This document shows, piece by piece, positions 13,101-27,400 of a stretch of DNA of 64,000 nt (its first letter is position 1; every line of letters begins with the position of its first letter). Below the pieces are notes generated by a model. That model had not been told where the DNA came from and searched no databases. It was given only the letters and a program-made list of their open reading frames with translations. The stretch spans positions 12,544,501 to 12,608,500 of the forward strand of contig NW_025062476.1 of NCBI RefSeq assembly GCF_000002995.4. The letters run 5' to 3'. This DNA comes from Brugia malayi. Lineage: Eukaryota > Nematoda > Chromadorea > Rhabditida > Onchocercidae. The translations under genes and the position numbers were made by a program.

Positions 13101-14261
13101 ATGAAAAGAAAAAATGCGGAAATTGATAAATTAAATACCTAAAATATTATTAAATATTTTTAATTACATATAGTAATGTTTAGATAATTACAACTATTTG
13201 AATTATTTATTGTTTATCAATTAACATTTTTATTATAATTAATTTAACAAAATTTAAACTTTGACTAAAATTTAAATTCTTAAAAAAAACCACAAAAAAG
13301 TGCTAAAAAAAGTAAAAATATTTTTTCATTTGCACACATATCTAATTCATATATTTTTATTTTTCATTTTTTTTTCAAAAATTTAAATAAATATTTTGTT
13401 TATGAAAAAAACAAAAAAAAAGAAAAATCAAATAATTTATTTACAAATAATCGTTGTCTAATTCTTCATTTAATTTCTTCAAATAAAAATTTTAGAAATA
13501 TTTTTTTACTATTTATTAATTCTTAATAAATAAAATTTTTCATATTTTTGCTAGAAATTATTTTTTGATATTTTTTTAATTTATTATTCAATTTATATAT
13601 TTTTTTTTTGATACAACTTTATTGCATTTTTAATCAAAAATTTTTTTAAATTTATTGCACAATTAATGTTTTATCAGTTTTTTGCATTTATTTAATCAAT
13701 AAAATGAAAAAAAAAAAAAAAATTAATTTTTCGTATTGTTTTTTACATTTTAAATTAAAAAGAAATTGCAAATTGTCTATTAAATTTTAATTAATTTGAA
13801 AAGAAATAAAAAATTTATTAACGAATTGTTATTTTCATTTCGAATTAATTACAATCAACAAAAAGTGGCAAATTTCAATTCTTTAAAATATAAAATAAAT
13901 TAAACATACTTACTTCAACGGTAAATACTTAATAATATTTTTCTCTTACAGTAAGCAAAATAAAAAACAAATTGGAAATATTTGCTAAGTAATTAAAAAA
14001 TTTGTTTGATTAACTCATTCAACTTAATCCTTCGCTTAGTTTTGTTTTTTTTTTTCTTTTCGCTTTTTTTTTTGTGCTAATTTTATTTATTCTAATTTGT
14101 TTAATAATTAATAATTATTATATAAACAATAATTGTATAAACAATAATATAAATAATTGTAATAATAATAATTTTGCATATTTCTGCTAAAATTTTCATC
14201 AATAACTCAGATTTATTTAAATAATAATTTAAAAAAGATGATGATGATAGCATAGAAAAAT

Positions 14262-14263
<2 letters not shown>

Positions 14264-14301
<38 letters not shown>
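14264..14301. repeat. (AG)n microsatellite
   Basis: About 19 uninterrupted AG dinucleotides. It lies about 150 bp left of a (CT)n tract of complementary sequence at 14448-14476. Confidence 0.95.
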
Positions 14302-14309
<8 letters not shown>

Positions 14310-14443
14310 AAGAAAAAGTAAATAAATAATTCGTAAATTTTATCCTTTGATTGTAATAATCATTTATTATAATCTATGTTAATCTTTGTATTTTACAAGT
14401 TTTGTTTAAATTAATTCCTTCAATAATCTTTTCTTTTCTTCTT

Positions 14444-14447
<4 letters not shown>

Positions 14448-14476
<29 letters not shown>
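14448..14476. repeat. (CT)n microsatellite
   Basis: A run of CT dinucleotides, the reverse complement of the nearby (AG)n run, so the two can pair on a single strand. Confidence 0.95.
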
Positions 14477-14483
<7 letters not shown>

Positions 14484-15476
14484 TGATAAAAATATATTAT
14501 CATTTGTTTATTCTATCTGCATGATTTACTGTTATTTCATATTTGTTTTCAATTTATTTCAAATAATTCTTCACATTTTTTTTTTTTTTTTATATTCAAA
14601 ATAAACTTAAATCATACATTTATAGTAGCAAAAAAAAAAAAATGATAGTTTTTATTTAAATCTTCAATTAAATTTTTTAATATAATCAAAGAGTTAAGTA
14701 TTTCTTTTTTAAAGATATAATTAAATGTAGTTAATTCAAATTTAAGAGATATTATTGTTTTTTTTTTTTTTTTTTTTAAGAAAAAAAACAAAACAAAACA
14801 AAAAGTTATCTAATTTTAAAATATCGTAAATAATATAAAATTAAGTAAATAATAATATTATTAATAGTTTTCATCTATTCTCTTGATATTCTCTCATATT
14901 TTTGCTATATTATTTGAAAACTTAATAATTTTTAATTAATTAAAGAAGAAAAAAAAAACGAATAATTATTATTATATCTGAAAAAAAAAAATATATTACT
15001 TTGATGATAAAATTAAATGATTGAAATAAAAAAAATTTACTCCTTTGATGACAATAATAAAAATTATTTTCAAAATTTCAAAAAGAAAAGTTTAATTTTC
15101 GGTGCTAAACACAACATACATAATTTATACTCATTGAAATTTTTTAAATTTATTAAATTCAACATTGATAGTTTGCGCTTATTGAAATCATTGAAATTTA
15201 TAAATTTAAGAAATTTCTTTTTTGTTTTAAAAAGAATTTGTTTCACAAATATTTAATTTCATTTATTGTTATATATTTGTGATAATTTAGAAGAGAATAA
15301 CCGATCAATTGTTTATCAGACAATTTGGAAGAAATGATTTAAAGAACGATTAGATTATTAATACAACAAACGAAGGTTTTCTTCAATCCTTCCATCCTTC
15401 ATAATTTTTTCTGCTTGTTTGTTTATTTGTTTATTTGTTTGTTTGTTTGTTTTTTGTTGTTATTTGTTAATCGGTG

Positions 15477-18400
15477 ATGAATATTGATGGCCATTTAAAA
15501 CATATTATGGCTCAAAATGATGATGAAAATGAAAGTCAATTGCAATTGATCTCAATTGAAGATAGTAGTAATGCATCTTATATTGCTATACCAACAAGGT
15601 ATTTCTTTTTTTTTATCATTTTATTATTATTTTTTTTAAAAAAGATTTAAAAAAAAGAATAAATAAAAATTCATTTTTTTTTTTGTAATTTAAATTTACT
15701 TCATTTTAAATATTTAAAACATAAATATATATTAGCTATTTAATTATTTTTCAATTCTTTATATCATTAATTTATAAGTAATGATAAAATTATGATAATT
15801 ATTTGTACAATTATTATATATTATAAAGAAAAAAAAATGAAAGAATGAAAATTTTGTTCTTTTTGCACTTAGATTTGCTTCATTTTAAATTTAAAAACAT
15901 TTCAATATTTGAAACATAAATATATGTTAGTTATTTAGTTATTTCCAATTCTTTAATCACTAATTTATAAATAATGATAAAATCATGTTTTGCATTAATA
16001 ATGATAAAATTGTGATAATTATTTGCACAGTTATACAAATATATAATAAAATTAAATTCCTTTTTAAGTAAGCTTATTTTTAAAATAATAACAATTTCAA
16101 AAAAAAAAAAAATTTGCATATTAATCATCATTAATATAAATTAATAATATTCATTTATTTTTTTAACTTTTAAAATTATCACTTCCATTTGTTTCATTTT
16201 TTTTTTTTTCAATTCATTATAATTTACTATAATTAAAATTAAATATATAAAATTTCTATTAATTTGTATAACATTCATATTAGTAATACTCACTGATAAT
16301 TCACAAAAAAATGTGTGAATATAATTATTGTAATTATTAATTTAAATAATTAATTAATAATTCAAAAAGCGATTCAAAATTATCCAAAAGAATGAAGTTA
16401 TCATTATTTTAATTAAAATTTAATTAAATGTAATTAGCATTTCAAATTAACAATTAATAATTCGAAAAAAGAGATTGAAAATTATTCAAAAGAAAAAAGT
16501 AATCATTATTTTTTTTAAAAAAAAAAAAATATTAAAAATTCGAAAAAGTTATTCAAAAAATTATTATTAATTAAAATACTTTTAAATGAAAATCATATTG
16601 TATTAGCAAAAAATAACAATAAGTTAATTTAAATATTTTCATTTTACTGCTACAATAAGAATTACTGTATTTACATATTTATAAAAAAAACAATTAGCAA
16701 TTGAAATTACAATACTATAAAGATAGCAATAAAAATAAATTAAAAAAAATGAAACAGAAGCGAACAAATTTTTACATTTAAAAAAAAAAAACGAAATGAA
16801 ATTATATATTATTTTGAATATTTAAACTGTTTAAATTAGAATCAAACTAAATTAAAATTAAGTGAAATGATATTATTACTTTACAAATATTTCATTTTTA
16901 AACTTTAATTCGTTTTTTTTTTTTTTTTCGAAAGAATTTATAATTTATGATCAATTCTTAAATGAAAAAATATAAATGCAACTAATTAATCAAATAAAAA
17001 AAAAAAAAAAAAAAAAAGGATAAGAAAAGGAAGAAGCGAGAAAGACAAATAATAATTGAAATTTATAAATGAAAGAAGAAATATCAGTCGTTTTTATCAT
17101 TTTTGATGTTTATCAAAAAAAAAAAGAAAAATTGTTCTTCGCAATTTTTCTTTTTTTTTTTTTTTTTACATTTTTCATCTTAAAAATAAAAAAAATTTTT
17201 TTTTTTTTTTTGCATTTATGCATATTTTAAATTAATTTAACTTTATTTTTTATCAAATGTTACTTTTAACAAATATTTTTGCTTTTAAATTTCAATTTAA
17301 AATTTTACCGGTTAGTATGCAATCAAATTTGTCATATACTTTTGTATTATATTTTATTTCAAAAAAAAAAAAAAAAATATGAAATTTTAAGTTATGATTC
17401 ATTTTATCAATTCATCCAGCTAAATTCAAATGTTACATTTTAAGAATGCAAAAGAAAAATGAATCATTTTTGTAAAATTTGCAATCAATAAAAAAAGGAA
17501 AAAGAATTTAAATTACAAATAAACGAAGTTCTTCCTTCTTCTTTCATTTCAATTTTTTTTCATTTGAAAATTGAAATATTGTCACAATGATTAGTGATAA
17601 AATTTTATTTTCTACATTTTGTGACAATTATTGTTACAATGATTTAAATTTTTTTTCTTTCGTTTTTTTTTTTTTTTTTTTTTTTACTGACAAAATATCG
17701 GACCAATTAAAAACCGGAATTTTCTTTTTTGATTTTATATTATATTGTAAAAATTGATTTGAACTATTGAAATATAACAACAACTCTTCTAGTTTCTTTT
17801 TTTTTTTTTTTTTTTTTGTTATTTCTCTTTTACACTTTTTTTTTCGAGAAAAAAAGTTAAAAATAAAAGTATCCTATTGCTAATTAAGTTAAATTAAATT
17901 ATAATTAATCGAATTTTATAATATTTTTATTAATACATTTTTGTATTTTTTTTTTGATAATATTTGTTCAAATAATTTTTATTATTTTATGGAAACAATA
18001 ACAATTATTAGTTAATCAAATAATATTAGTATTATCAATTATCAGTGATTTTTTTTCTTATTTTGTGATAAGGAATACTTTCATTCGTAGTCAAAGCTAA
18101 TTATACGCTTTATCTAAATACGAATTTTTTAAAGTAATTTCAAATTTTTTTTTTTAAATATTATATACTCTAATAGTTATAACATAATTACTTATTTACT
18201 TAATACTTAGAGGTTAAAATCATCCAATAAAAGTAATTTCAATTTATTTTACCAAAATTCTAATTATTTTATCATTTTTATTTGCATCACAAAATTGTCA
18301 TTAAATCAATTTTTTTTTTTTTCAAAAACGATTTTAAAAATTTTTAATTACATTTTAATTATATAACAATTTTGTTTTATCTATTTTTTTTTTTTTTTTG

Positions 18401-21400
18401 TACTTTCATTTATAAATTTCAAAATGAAATGATAGAATTCTTTTTTTTTCTTAAAAAAAAAAAACTTGTTTAACAAAAGTTTTTCAACTTATCAGTGAAT
18501 ATTGATGCAATCATTGTTCCTTATCAAAATACTTAAAGTGCTGATTTTATTGATCAATCAATTTCCTCAAATTGCTATTTAGCTGAAATGTCCGGAGGCA
18601 ATTAACATTTAACAATGAATTTGTCAAATATTTGTGACAAAAATTTTTGCTTCCATCACAATATGATAACATTATCATTTCTTATCTTATGCAATTTTTA
18701 CTGATTATTTTCAAAAATTTTTACTGAATCTTTTTGTTATTGACAATATATTAGCAAAAATATGATTCAATAATTGTAATACTTAAAATTAGGCAATAAT
18801 ATTTTATTTTATATTGACGAAAATAATATTTAATAGTAATACTTAAATAATTGTAATAAAATTATTATTTTATAAAAACAATATTCAATCAATAATTCAA
18901 TTTATATGTAAAAAAAAATTAGCATATTTATTATTTCTCACTTTTAGTTCATATTTTTAATCAAATAATATCATTTTTCTTTTTTGTTTACAAATTTTAA
19001 TACACAATGAATTTGGCTATAACTAACTTTTAATTTAGCAGTAAACAAAAATGTTTTTTAGCTTTTATTCATTCAATTTGTCATTGATTATTTAGCAAAT
19101 TATATTGACTGAAATATTTGTTAATTAAATTTTATTAATTTAAATAAAAATTTTATTTCATTCTAATTGGTCAAAAAGAAAAATTATTGTTTATTATTTA
19201 CTTTTGTTTTTTTTTTTTTTTTTTTTGCAGTGAATCTCCACAATTATTAATGGCTTTACCTGTGCAACATATTGAAACTAATTTTACACCACGAATAACT
19301 TATAAAACAGCTGGTGGTAAACCACTTTTACAGGTAAATATCATTTTAATTAATTTTACTTTCATCATTTTTACCGTTAATTTTTTTTTTTGTAAAACAA
19401 AAATTATTTTTATTTTATAAATTATTATATGGTAATTAATTTTTCATTATTTTTTGAATTATTATTAATTTTAATTTGTGTTTTTTCTTTTTTAATTTCA
19501 ATTTTTTTCGATATTTTTTTTTTTATTTTTTGCAATAAAATATTTTTGTAAAAATATGCAAATAATTAAATTTAAAAATTAAAAACTGTTAAATGTCATC
19601 TAATTTTGTAATAGCAAAAGTGTTGTTTTTTTTTTTTTTTCTTTTTTTTTAGAAGGGAAAATATGTATAAAATATATATTTAATAGGTAAATATGTATTA
19701 ATTTACAGAAAGATTAAGTTTTTAATTTCAAATTTTGATATTTCTTTTTAATTTTTATTTTCAAATTTTTGTTTATTTTTAGCATTCAAAATCTTTTTTA
19801 CCTTTTTTTTATGACAATATTCATTGTTTTTAATGATTTATCAATACTTAATATCACAAATGAATTAAGCTAATATCACATACACACACACACACACACA
19901 TACACATACATACACACAGACAGACATACACACATACACACACAGACATGCACACATAGATATATTGAATTAAACCTTAAAATTGTAGTAAATGGCAAAA
20001 GTTTTTTAAATGTTGATAAGATGGAAGTGAAAAGTTACAAGAAGTAAGAAATCAATAATTAAATCGATAAGTAATTTAATATGTTTTCACATTTTGTGTT
20101 TGTTAAGTAAAGGTCAAAGGTTGAACTTTTTTATAAAATTTGTTTTATTTTTTTTTTTTTTGAAACTAAAATTAAATTATAGTTATTAATTATTTATTTT
20201 TAAATAATTACTAATTTAATTAAATTTTTTTATCGTTTTATTCTTTTCTACGATGTCTATTTGCTCGTTTAGTATTTAATTATTAAATGATAAAAACGTT
20301 TGTCACGTGTAAATCAGAAAACGTTTGTCACGTGTAAATCAGAAGTTTCACGTCATTTTCCATTTTTTCATTAATAATTAATTTTTTTTTTTTTTTTTTT
20401 TTGTTTTGGTTTTATATTTATGAAATACAATTATTGCACAATTTATTGCTTCCAGGTAATTATTTTAATTAAAATTAAGAAAAAAGTTTAATTTTATATC
20501 AGTGTTTTTTTTTTTTTTTTTTTTAGCTAATATAAATTATAAAAGGTTTTAATTGTTATTTTTTATTAAATTTTCAAGTTTTAAACTTAGATTAAATGTT
20601 TTTTTTTCAGTGTATAATTATAGAATTAATTATTGAATTTATCGTAGCACTAAAAAAAAAAAAAAATTAGAAAATGTAAAACTGTTTTATATTTATAAAT
20701 TTGTCTAAATAATGCAGCAAAAGTTGAATAGCGATTAATTTTTATCAGATTTTGAAATTTCATTATTAAATTTAAATTATGTCCTTTTTTTAAAAATTTA
20801 TAATATTTGATTACTATGATATCATTTAATATAAAATAAATTAATATAAAATAAAATGAAATAAATTGAATTTCGTCTTTTTAATCAAACAATTATCAAA
20901 AAAAACTTTTATAAAACAAAATGCAAAAAAGTAATGATAAAAATAATTGAAAGATAAATAAATTATAATAAAAAATAGTTGAAGAATGAATAAATTATAA
21001 GAAATATGAAAAAAAAAAAAAAATGCAAAAATTTTAGGTTAATTTTTTAGCAATGAATAAATTAAACAAAATAATTTAAATGAAAAAGAAAAAAAAATAG
21101 GGAAAATAGCAATAGATAAATGCAAAATGATTTTTAAATTTTACTTTTAAATATTAAATTTATAGCTCAAATAACAGAAACATTAAAATTTCATTTAAAT
21201 CAAAAAACCATTTATCAATATTTAAAGGAAGAAATCAATGAATTTTTTCATTTTTGTTTCAAATATACAATTCTCTTTTTTGTAGCTTTTAATTAAACTT
21301 AACTTTATGGAATTATTTTAAACTTTTTACAATCAAAATCCAAAATATTAATAATAGAGAAAAACTATGAAATTTAGAAATTTGATATTGAAACAAAAAG

Positions 21401-24400
21401 TTAAAAATAAGAAAAAATGATGGAAATAAAATTTGAAATTAAAAAAAAAAAAAGGAAAAAAGAAAAAAAAAAACAAAAAACGATATAAATTATAATTTAT
21501 TTAATTTTTAACAAATTTTTAGTGGTGGCGACGAAGGACATCGCTTGAGCAATTTTTTATTTTGCTTACATTTCTTATGGCTACAACAATTATCATATTA
21601 TTGACATTATTTCTATCTTTAAATGATGATATTACTAGTAAGTTTATTTAATTATTTAAGTAAATCATTTAAAATCATTTCAAAATAATTTCTTCAGTTA
21701 TTTAATCATTTAGTAAATCATTTAAATCAGTTCAAAATAATTTCTTCAGTTATTTAATCATTTAAGTAAATCATTTAAATCAGTTCAGAATAATTTCTTC
21801 AGTTATTTAATTTTTTAAGTAAGTCATTTCAAAATAATTTCTTTAGTTATTTAATCATTTAGTAAATCATTTAAATCAGTTCAGAATAATTTCTTCAGTT
21901 ATTTAATTATTTAAGTAAGTCACTTAAAGTCATTCAAAATAATTTGTTTACTTATTTAATCATTTAAGTAAATCATTTAAATCAGTTCAGAATAATTTGC
22001 CATTCAAAAAAAAAAAAACAAAATTTTATTCTTAATTTCTCAAATTATTCGAACAAAAATTTTTTTTATAATTTCATCTGGTTAATGGTTTTAGTCGAAT
22101 TAAAATATTGTATAACTGTATTTCAATTTATATTAATCACTATAATAATTATTTAAAAATTTTAAATTAAGTATTATTATTAATTGTTAGCTATAATTCT
22201 GAGCGGAGCAAACAAAACAAAGAAAACATTTAATATAAATTACAAAAAGCTTTTCATCTGGCTAATCATTAAAATGTTTATTATAAATTTTGAAAAATTA
22301 AATTTTAATTTAATTATAAATGTTTACTTTAGTTATACTTTAATTACAAATTTTTGGTTGTATGTATTATCATATTTTGAAAGAAAAAAAAAGAGTTATT
22401 TTCATAATTAATAAATAAATTAGAAAATTATTGAATAATTTAAGTAAAGTACTTTTTTTTTTTTTTTTTTTGGAAATACTATTCTAATTATAAATAAAAT
22501 AAATAATTTGCTGTCATCTTTCTATTTTACATATGTTTGATTTATCTATTGATTTATTTGTTTACTTATTTATTTCATCTGTTTATTTGTTTACTTATTT
22601 TTTTTTTTTTTTTTGCAGATCTGAAGAAAAAAGAATTCAGTAATACTGATAGCAATAAGAAAATTTTTGAGGATATTGAAAAACGGGTATGCTTAACAAA
22701 AGGTTGCATTCAAGCAGCAAATAATCTTGTAAGAATTTTTATATTAATTAAATTTTTTTCTTTTCAAATTTTTAAATTGTAAATTTAGCTAATAAATAAA
22801 TGTTTTTGTCCAAAATAAAATTCATTTTTTCACAATTAATATCAAAATTTTGCATTAAAATTATGGTTTTTCTTTTTTAAATATTAATCAAATTGTGTAA
22901 TATTTTAATGAAAATTTTAATTTTAATTGGAAATATTTTTATTAAAAAATTTGAGCCTTAATTATAAAGCTTTTGTAAAAAGATGATTGTAAAGGTTTTC
23001 TTTTTTTTTTGAATATATTGGAAGTTTATAAATGAAATAATCATTTTTTATATTATAGTTATTAATTCAATCATTTCATTTTTGTTTCTCTCTTCGGTTT
23101 AAATTTTAAAAATTAGCAATCGTATTAATATTTTTTTAATTAGTTAATTTTATTTAGTTAAAGGAAGTTAATTATCCAATTTTTTTTTCCTCATTGAAAT
23201 GCATTTGGCTGATTAATTTTAATCAGAATTAATAACAGTTAAAATGATAATTTAGCTGTTATTAATTCTGATTAAAATTTAAATGATAATTTAAAATATT
23301 TTATTTTATCTTATCAATTGGATTAAGCTTAATTTGATGAGTCATAAATTATACTTTGTGATAATTTTGAGTTATTAATCGTACTTTATCAAAATTTTGT
23401 TATATTTATTACTTATTTTTATGTTTTTATTTCATTTATAACATATTTTTACTCATTCATAATTTATTTCAAATAATCAATCACATTTATTATAATTTTA
23501 TTATATTTATCACTTATTTTTATTACATTCTTTTATTTTAATTTATTTATAATATAATTTTATTATATTTATTATTTTTAATTATGTTTTTTTCTTTTTT
23601 TCTTTTTTCATTTTATCATACATTTATCATAATTTTGAATTATCAGTTATATTTATTATTATAATTTCAATTTATCAATTTCAATTTATCAATAATATTT
23701 CAATTTATCAATAATATTTCAGTCTTATTATTTATTATTATTAATTCCAAAAAAAAAAATATTATTAATTTCAAATTATCAATCGCATTTATTATAATTC
23801 TACCATATTTATCATTTAGTTTTATTATATTTTTTATCTTATTTTATTCATAATATAATTCTATTATATTTATTACTTATTTTTAATTATGTTTTCTTAT
23901 TTTATCATATATTTATTATATTTTTGAATTATCAGCCATATTTAATATAAATCTATTTTTGTCTTTGTTTACAAAAAAAATGATTAACTGTTGTGTTATC
24001 AGTGATATTGTAAACAATGCTGATAATAATTATATTTATAGCTAATGGCAATGAATTTATCAGCTGATCCATGTGATAACTTTTTTGAATATGCTTGTGG
24101 TCAATGGAATCGTGATCATATGATACCAGATGATATGTTTGCTTATGGGACATTTGCATCTGTTAGAGAGAATGTACGACAACAAATGAGAGGTAATTAA
24201 TTTAATTAATAATTAATTTAATTATTTAATTAATATATCTTTAAAAAAAAAAGTATTAAAGCTTTTTTTTTTTTTTAAATTAAAGATAAAATTTTTTTAT
24301 TTGAGTAATAGTAATGTATAAAATATTAAGTCATAATTTTCATGAAAATGGCTGAAAATATAAATTAATATTATAATTATTACTGAAAAATAGTTGAAAA

Positions 24401-27400
24401 ATATAAATTATTATATTAAGTTATATAATTTTTAACAAAAAATAATTTTTGATTATAATAATAGTAATGTGTAAAATTTTAAATAATAGTTTTAAACTTA
24501 AAAAATGTTTGTTTTTTTAAATAAATTTTTTAAATTAATCTTTAAGTTTTTTAATCCTAAAATTTTAAACTAATAACTTTTTTTTCTAAATGAAATTTTG
24601 AAAGAATAATCTCTTTTTTTTCACTTATTTATTTCGTTTATTTATTTTTTATTTGTTTATTTGTTTACTTTTGTAGTATTACTGGAATCAGATGAACAAC
24701 CAAAATCAAGATCAATTAAAATGACACATATTGCTTATCAGACATGCATGAATGTTAGCAAAATTGAATCAGTCAAATCATCGTATGTTTTTATTTTTGT
24801 TTTTTTTTTTTTTTATGTTTCAATAATTTGAAATTATTATTATAAATTAATTATAATTTTAGTTTCAAATATTAATTAATTATACAATTAGCTTATCATA
24901 TCAAAAATGTTATTAAAAAAAGCGATATATGCTGCTAATAAAAACTATTATTATGTATAAAAAAAATTTTAATTACAATTAAATTTTGTTTGATAAATTT
25001 AAAATTTTGTCTATAAGAATTTTAATTTATTTTTACCTCACTTTTTTTTTTTTTTTTGAAAGTAACAATAATTTTTTATCAGATTTTTATTAGCACTCAT
25101 TACTACTTCATTACCTTATCACTTCTTTTATGAATATGATATGATTATTACTGTACTATTTTTTTCCTTTTGATGATGATAAGATGATAAAACTTTAAAT
25201 TAATCGAATAGTATGGAATGAAAATTTTTCTTTATTTCAAATATAAAAATAAAATATTACTTCTTTTTTTGTTTTTTTTTTTTAATTTGATGTATAAATG
25301 AAATTATTTTTTTTTAAAAAAAATGATTAACAAATTATATCATCGAATTTAAATTTTAACAAATAAATTAATTATTATTTCAGGCAATTGCTAAAATCAC
25401 TACGTCAATTAGCTAAATGGCCATTATTAGATAATAATAACAATAATAATAAAAATTGGAATGAAAATTTATTTAATCTTACCAATATCTTAGCATCATC
25501 TCGTCGATATTTTGGAAATGAAATTTTTTTTCAAATTTATGTTTATGCGGATGCGAAGAATACAACAAGAAATATTTTATATGTTTGTCTTTTCTTTTGT
25601 TTTCTTTTCTTATATTCCATTAATTTTAAATTAATAAAATAACAATAATTAATGATACTTTTGTTTTATTAATTTAATAATTTCGATTAAATTATTGATG
25701 AAAAAGAAAGTGGAAAAGGAAGAAAAAAGCATCAAAAAGGCACTTTTATTAATTAAATATCTTTTTTTTTTTTTTTTTTAATTAATTATTTTATGAAAAT
25801 AATATTAGAAATTTGTAAACTGTTTGGAATTAATGAAAAATATGATCGGAAGCAATCATTGATCAATTCAATTAATCATATACAAATAATCATGCTTAAT
25901 TTCCAACAATAATAAAATAATATAATAATAAAAAAAAATAATATAATAAAATAAAAAAAAAAATAAATAATAAAATAATACCTTGTGAAAATATTAAAAA
26001 ATTTATTAAAAATTTATCAATTTTTAGTAAAATTATAATTGAAGTTAAGAATTTAGAATTGTAATTTATTAATTTAAAAAATTTTTATAGCTAAAAAAAA
26101 ATAATATGCACATTTTTTTTTTTTTTTAAGGAAAACTCACAAATTTTTGCTTTCAAAAATTTTCAACGACATTGATAAAAAAAACTTAAAACTTGTATTA
26201 AAAATTATTAAAATTTGATTCTAAAAAAACCGAATGCAAATTTAATTCAAAAATTTAAATACAGCAAAACATATTATAGATTAATGATTAAAAATTGTAT
26301 ATTTTAAATTTGCATTGCATACATTTTCTAAACATTACGTTTCTTTTCTTTTCAAAAAAAGTTCCAATAATCAATTAAATTAAAATCAATTAAATTGAAT
26401 TAAATTTAAAAAAAAAAATGTTTCAATAATTATAAAAGAATAAAATTTAAAAAATAAATTTTAATCAATCAAAATAGAATAAAATTCAAAAAAAAAAATC
26501 AATTATGATCATAATAAAATGATAATAGAATTAAAAAAATTAATCATAATGAAATAGCAATTTACATTAATTAATTTATTTACTTTTTTAAATGAATAAA
26601 CAAAAAAAAAAAAAAAAAAAGAAAATTTTCAGTTAGATCAAGGAGCACTTGGATTAGGACGTGGTTCACGTGATTATTACCTCAATGCAACAATGTTTGC
26701 GAAGCATTTGAATGCGTACAGGAAATATCAACTTGATATAATTAAATTACTTTTGGATGATGCTAATATTACCTATGATTTATCACAATTGATCATTGAT
26801 CTCAATGATATTATCAATTTTGAAACAAAATTCGCTGAGGTAAATTATCAGTAATTTAACTACATTTAACTTTTTTTGTATTTAATTTAATTTAACTGTA
26901 TATTTAACTTTTTTTTTTTATAATTGTTATATCTAATTTATATATAAACTATATTTAATTTAAAATTTAACTTATTAATATTTCACTTTTATTTTTGAAA
27001 TCAAAAAATAAACATTTCCCAAATGTAAGAATGATGCAAAAAAAAAAAAAAAAAAAGAAACGATGAAAAAAAAAAAAGTTTTATCATTTTTTAAATTTAA
27101 CATTTGAAATGAGTGGGAAATAAAAAAGGTTGCAGATTATAAGATATGATAAGTTCAAGAATTATGAATAATTTAAAAGAAAAATATTATAAATAATATG
27201 AAAAAAATATGAATTCATAAGAAAATATCATAAATAATTTTTTAAATTAACTTGATAATATTATGATAAAATTAGTGATAGTGATAATAGATGAAGATAT
27301 GATAATGATTAACTACAGTAACCACATTGGTACTTATTGTTAATATCTTTATTATTATTTTATTTCTTTTTTTTAAATTTTTGAATTATTCATTTAAATG

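Larger units (their letters stand above)
2188..15476. other. 13.3 kb intergenic gene desert
   Basis: No coding exon was recognised on either strand. The stretch consists of poly-A and poly-T runs with TAA-, TG- and GA-type microsatellites and three short minisatellites, listed separately. Open frames here are short, of low complexity or repeat-derived. The neprilysin promoter should lie near the right end, but no specific element can be named. Small RNA genes without strong sequence signatures cannot be excluded. Confidence 0.6.

Noticed and set aside
15017..15256. 79-codon open frame upstream of the neprilysin gene
   Set aside because: The Lys/Phe/Asn/Ile composition matches random AT-rich sequence, with no splice context or motif.
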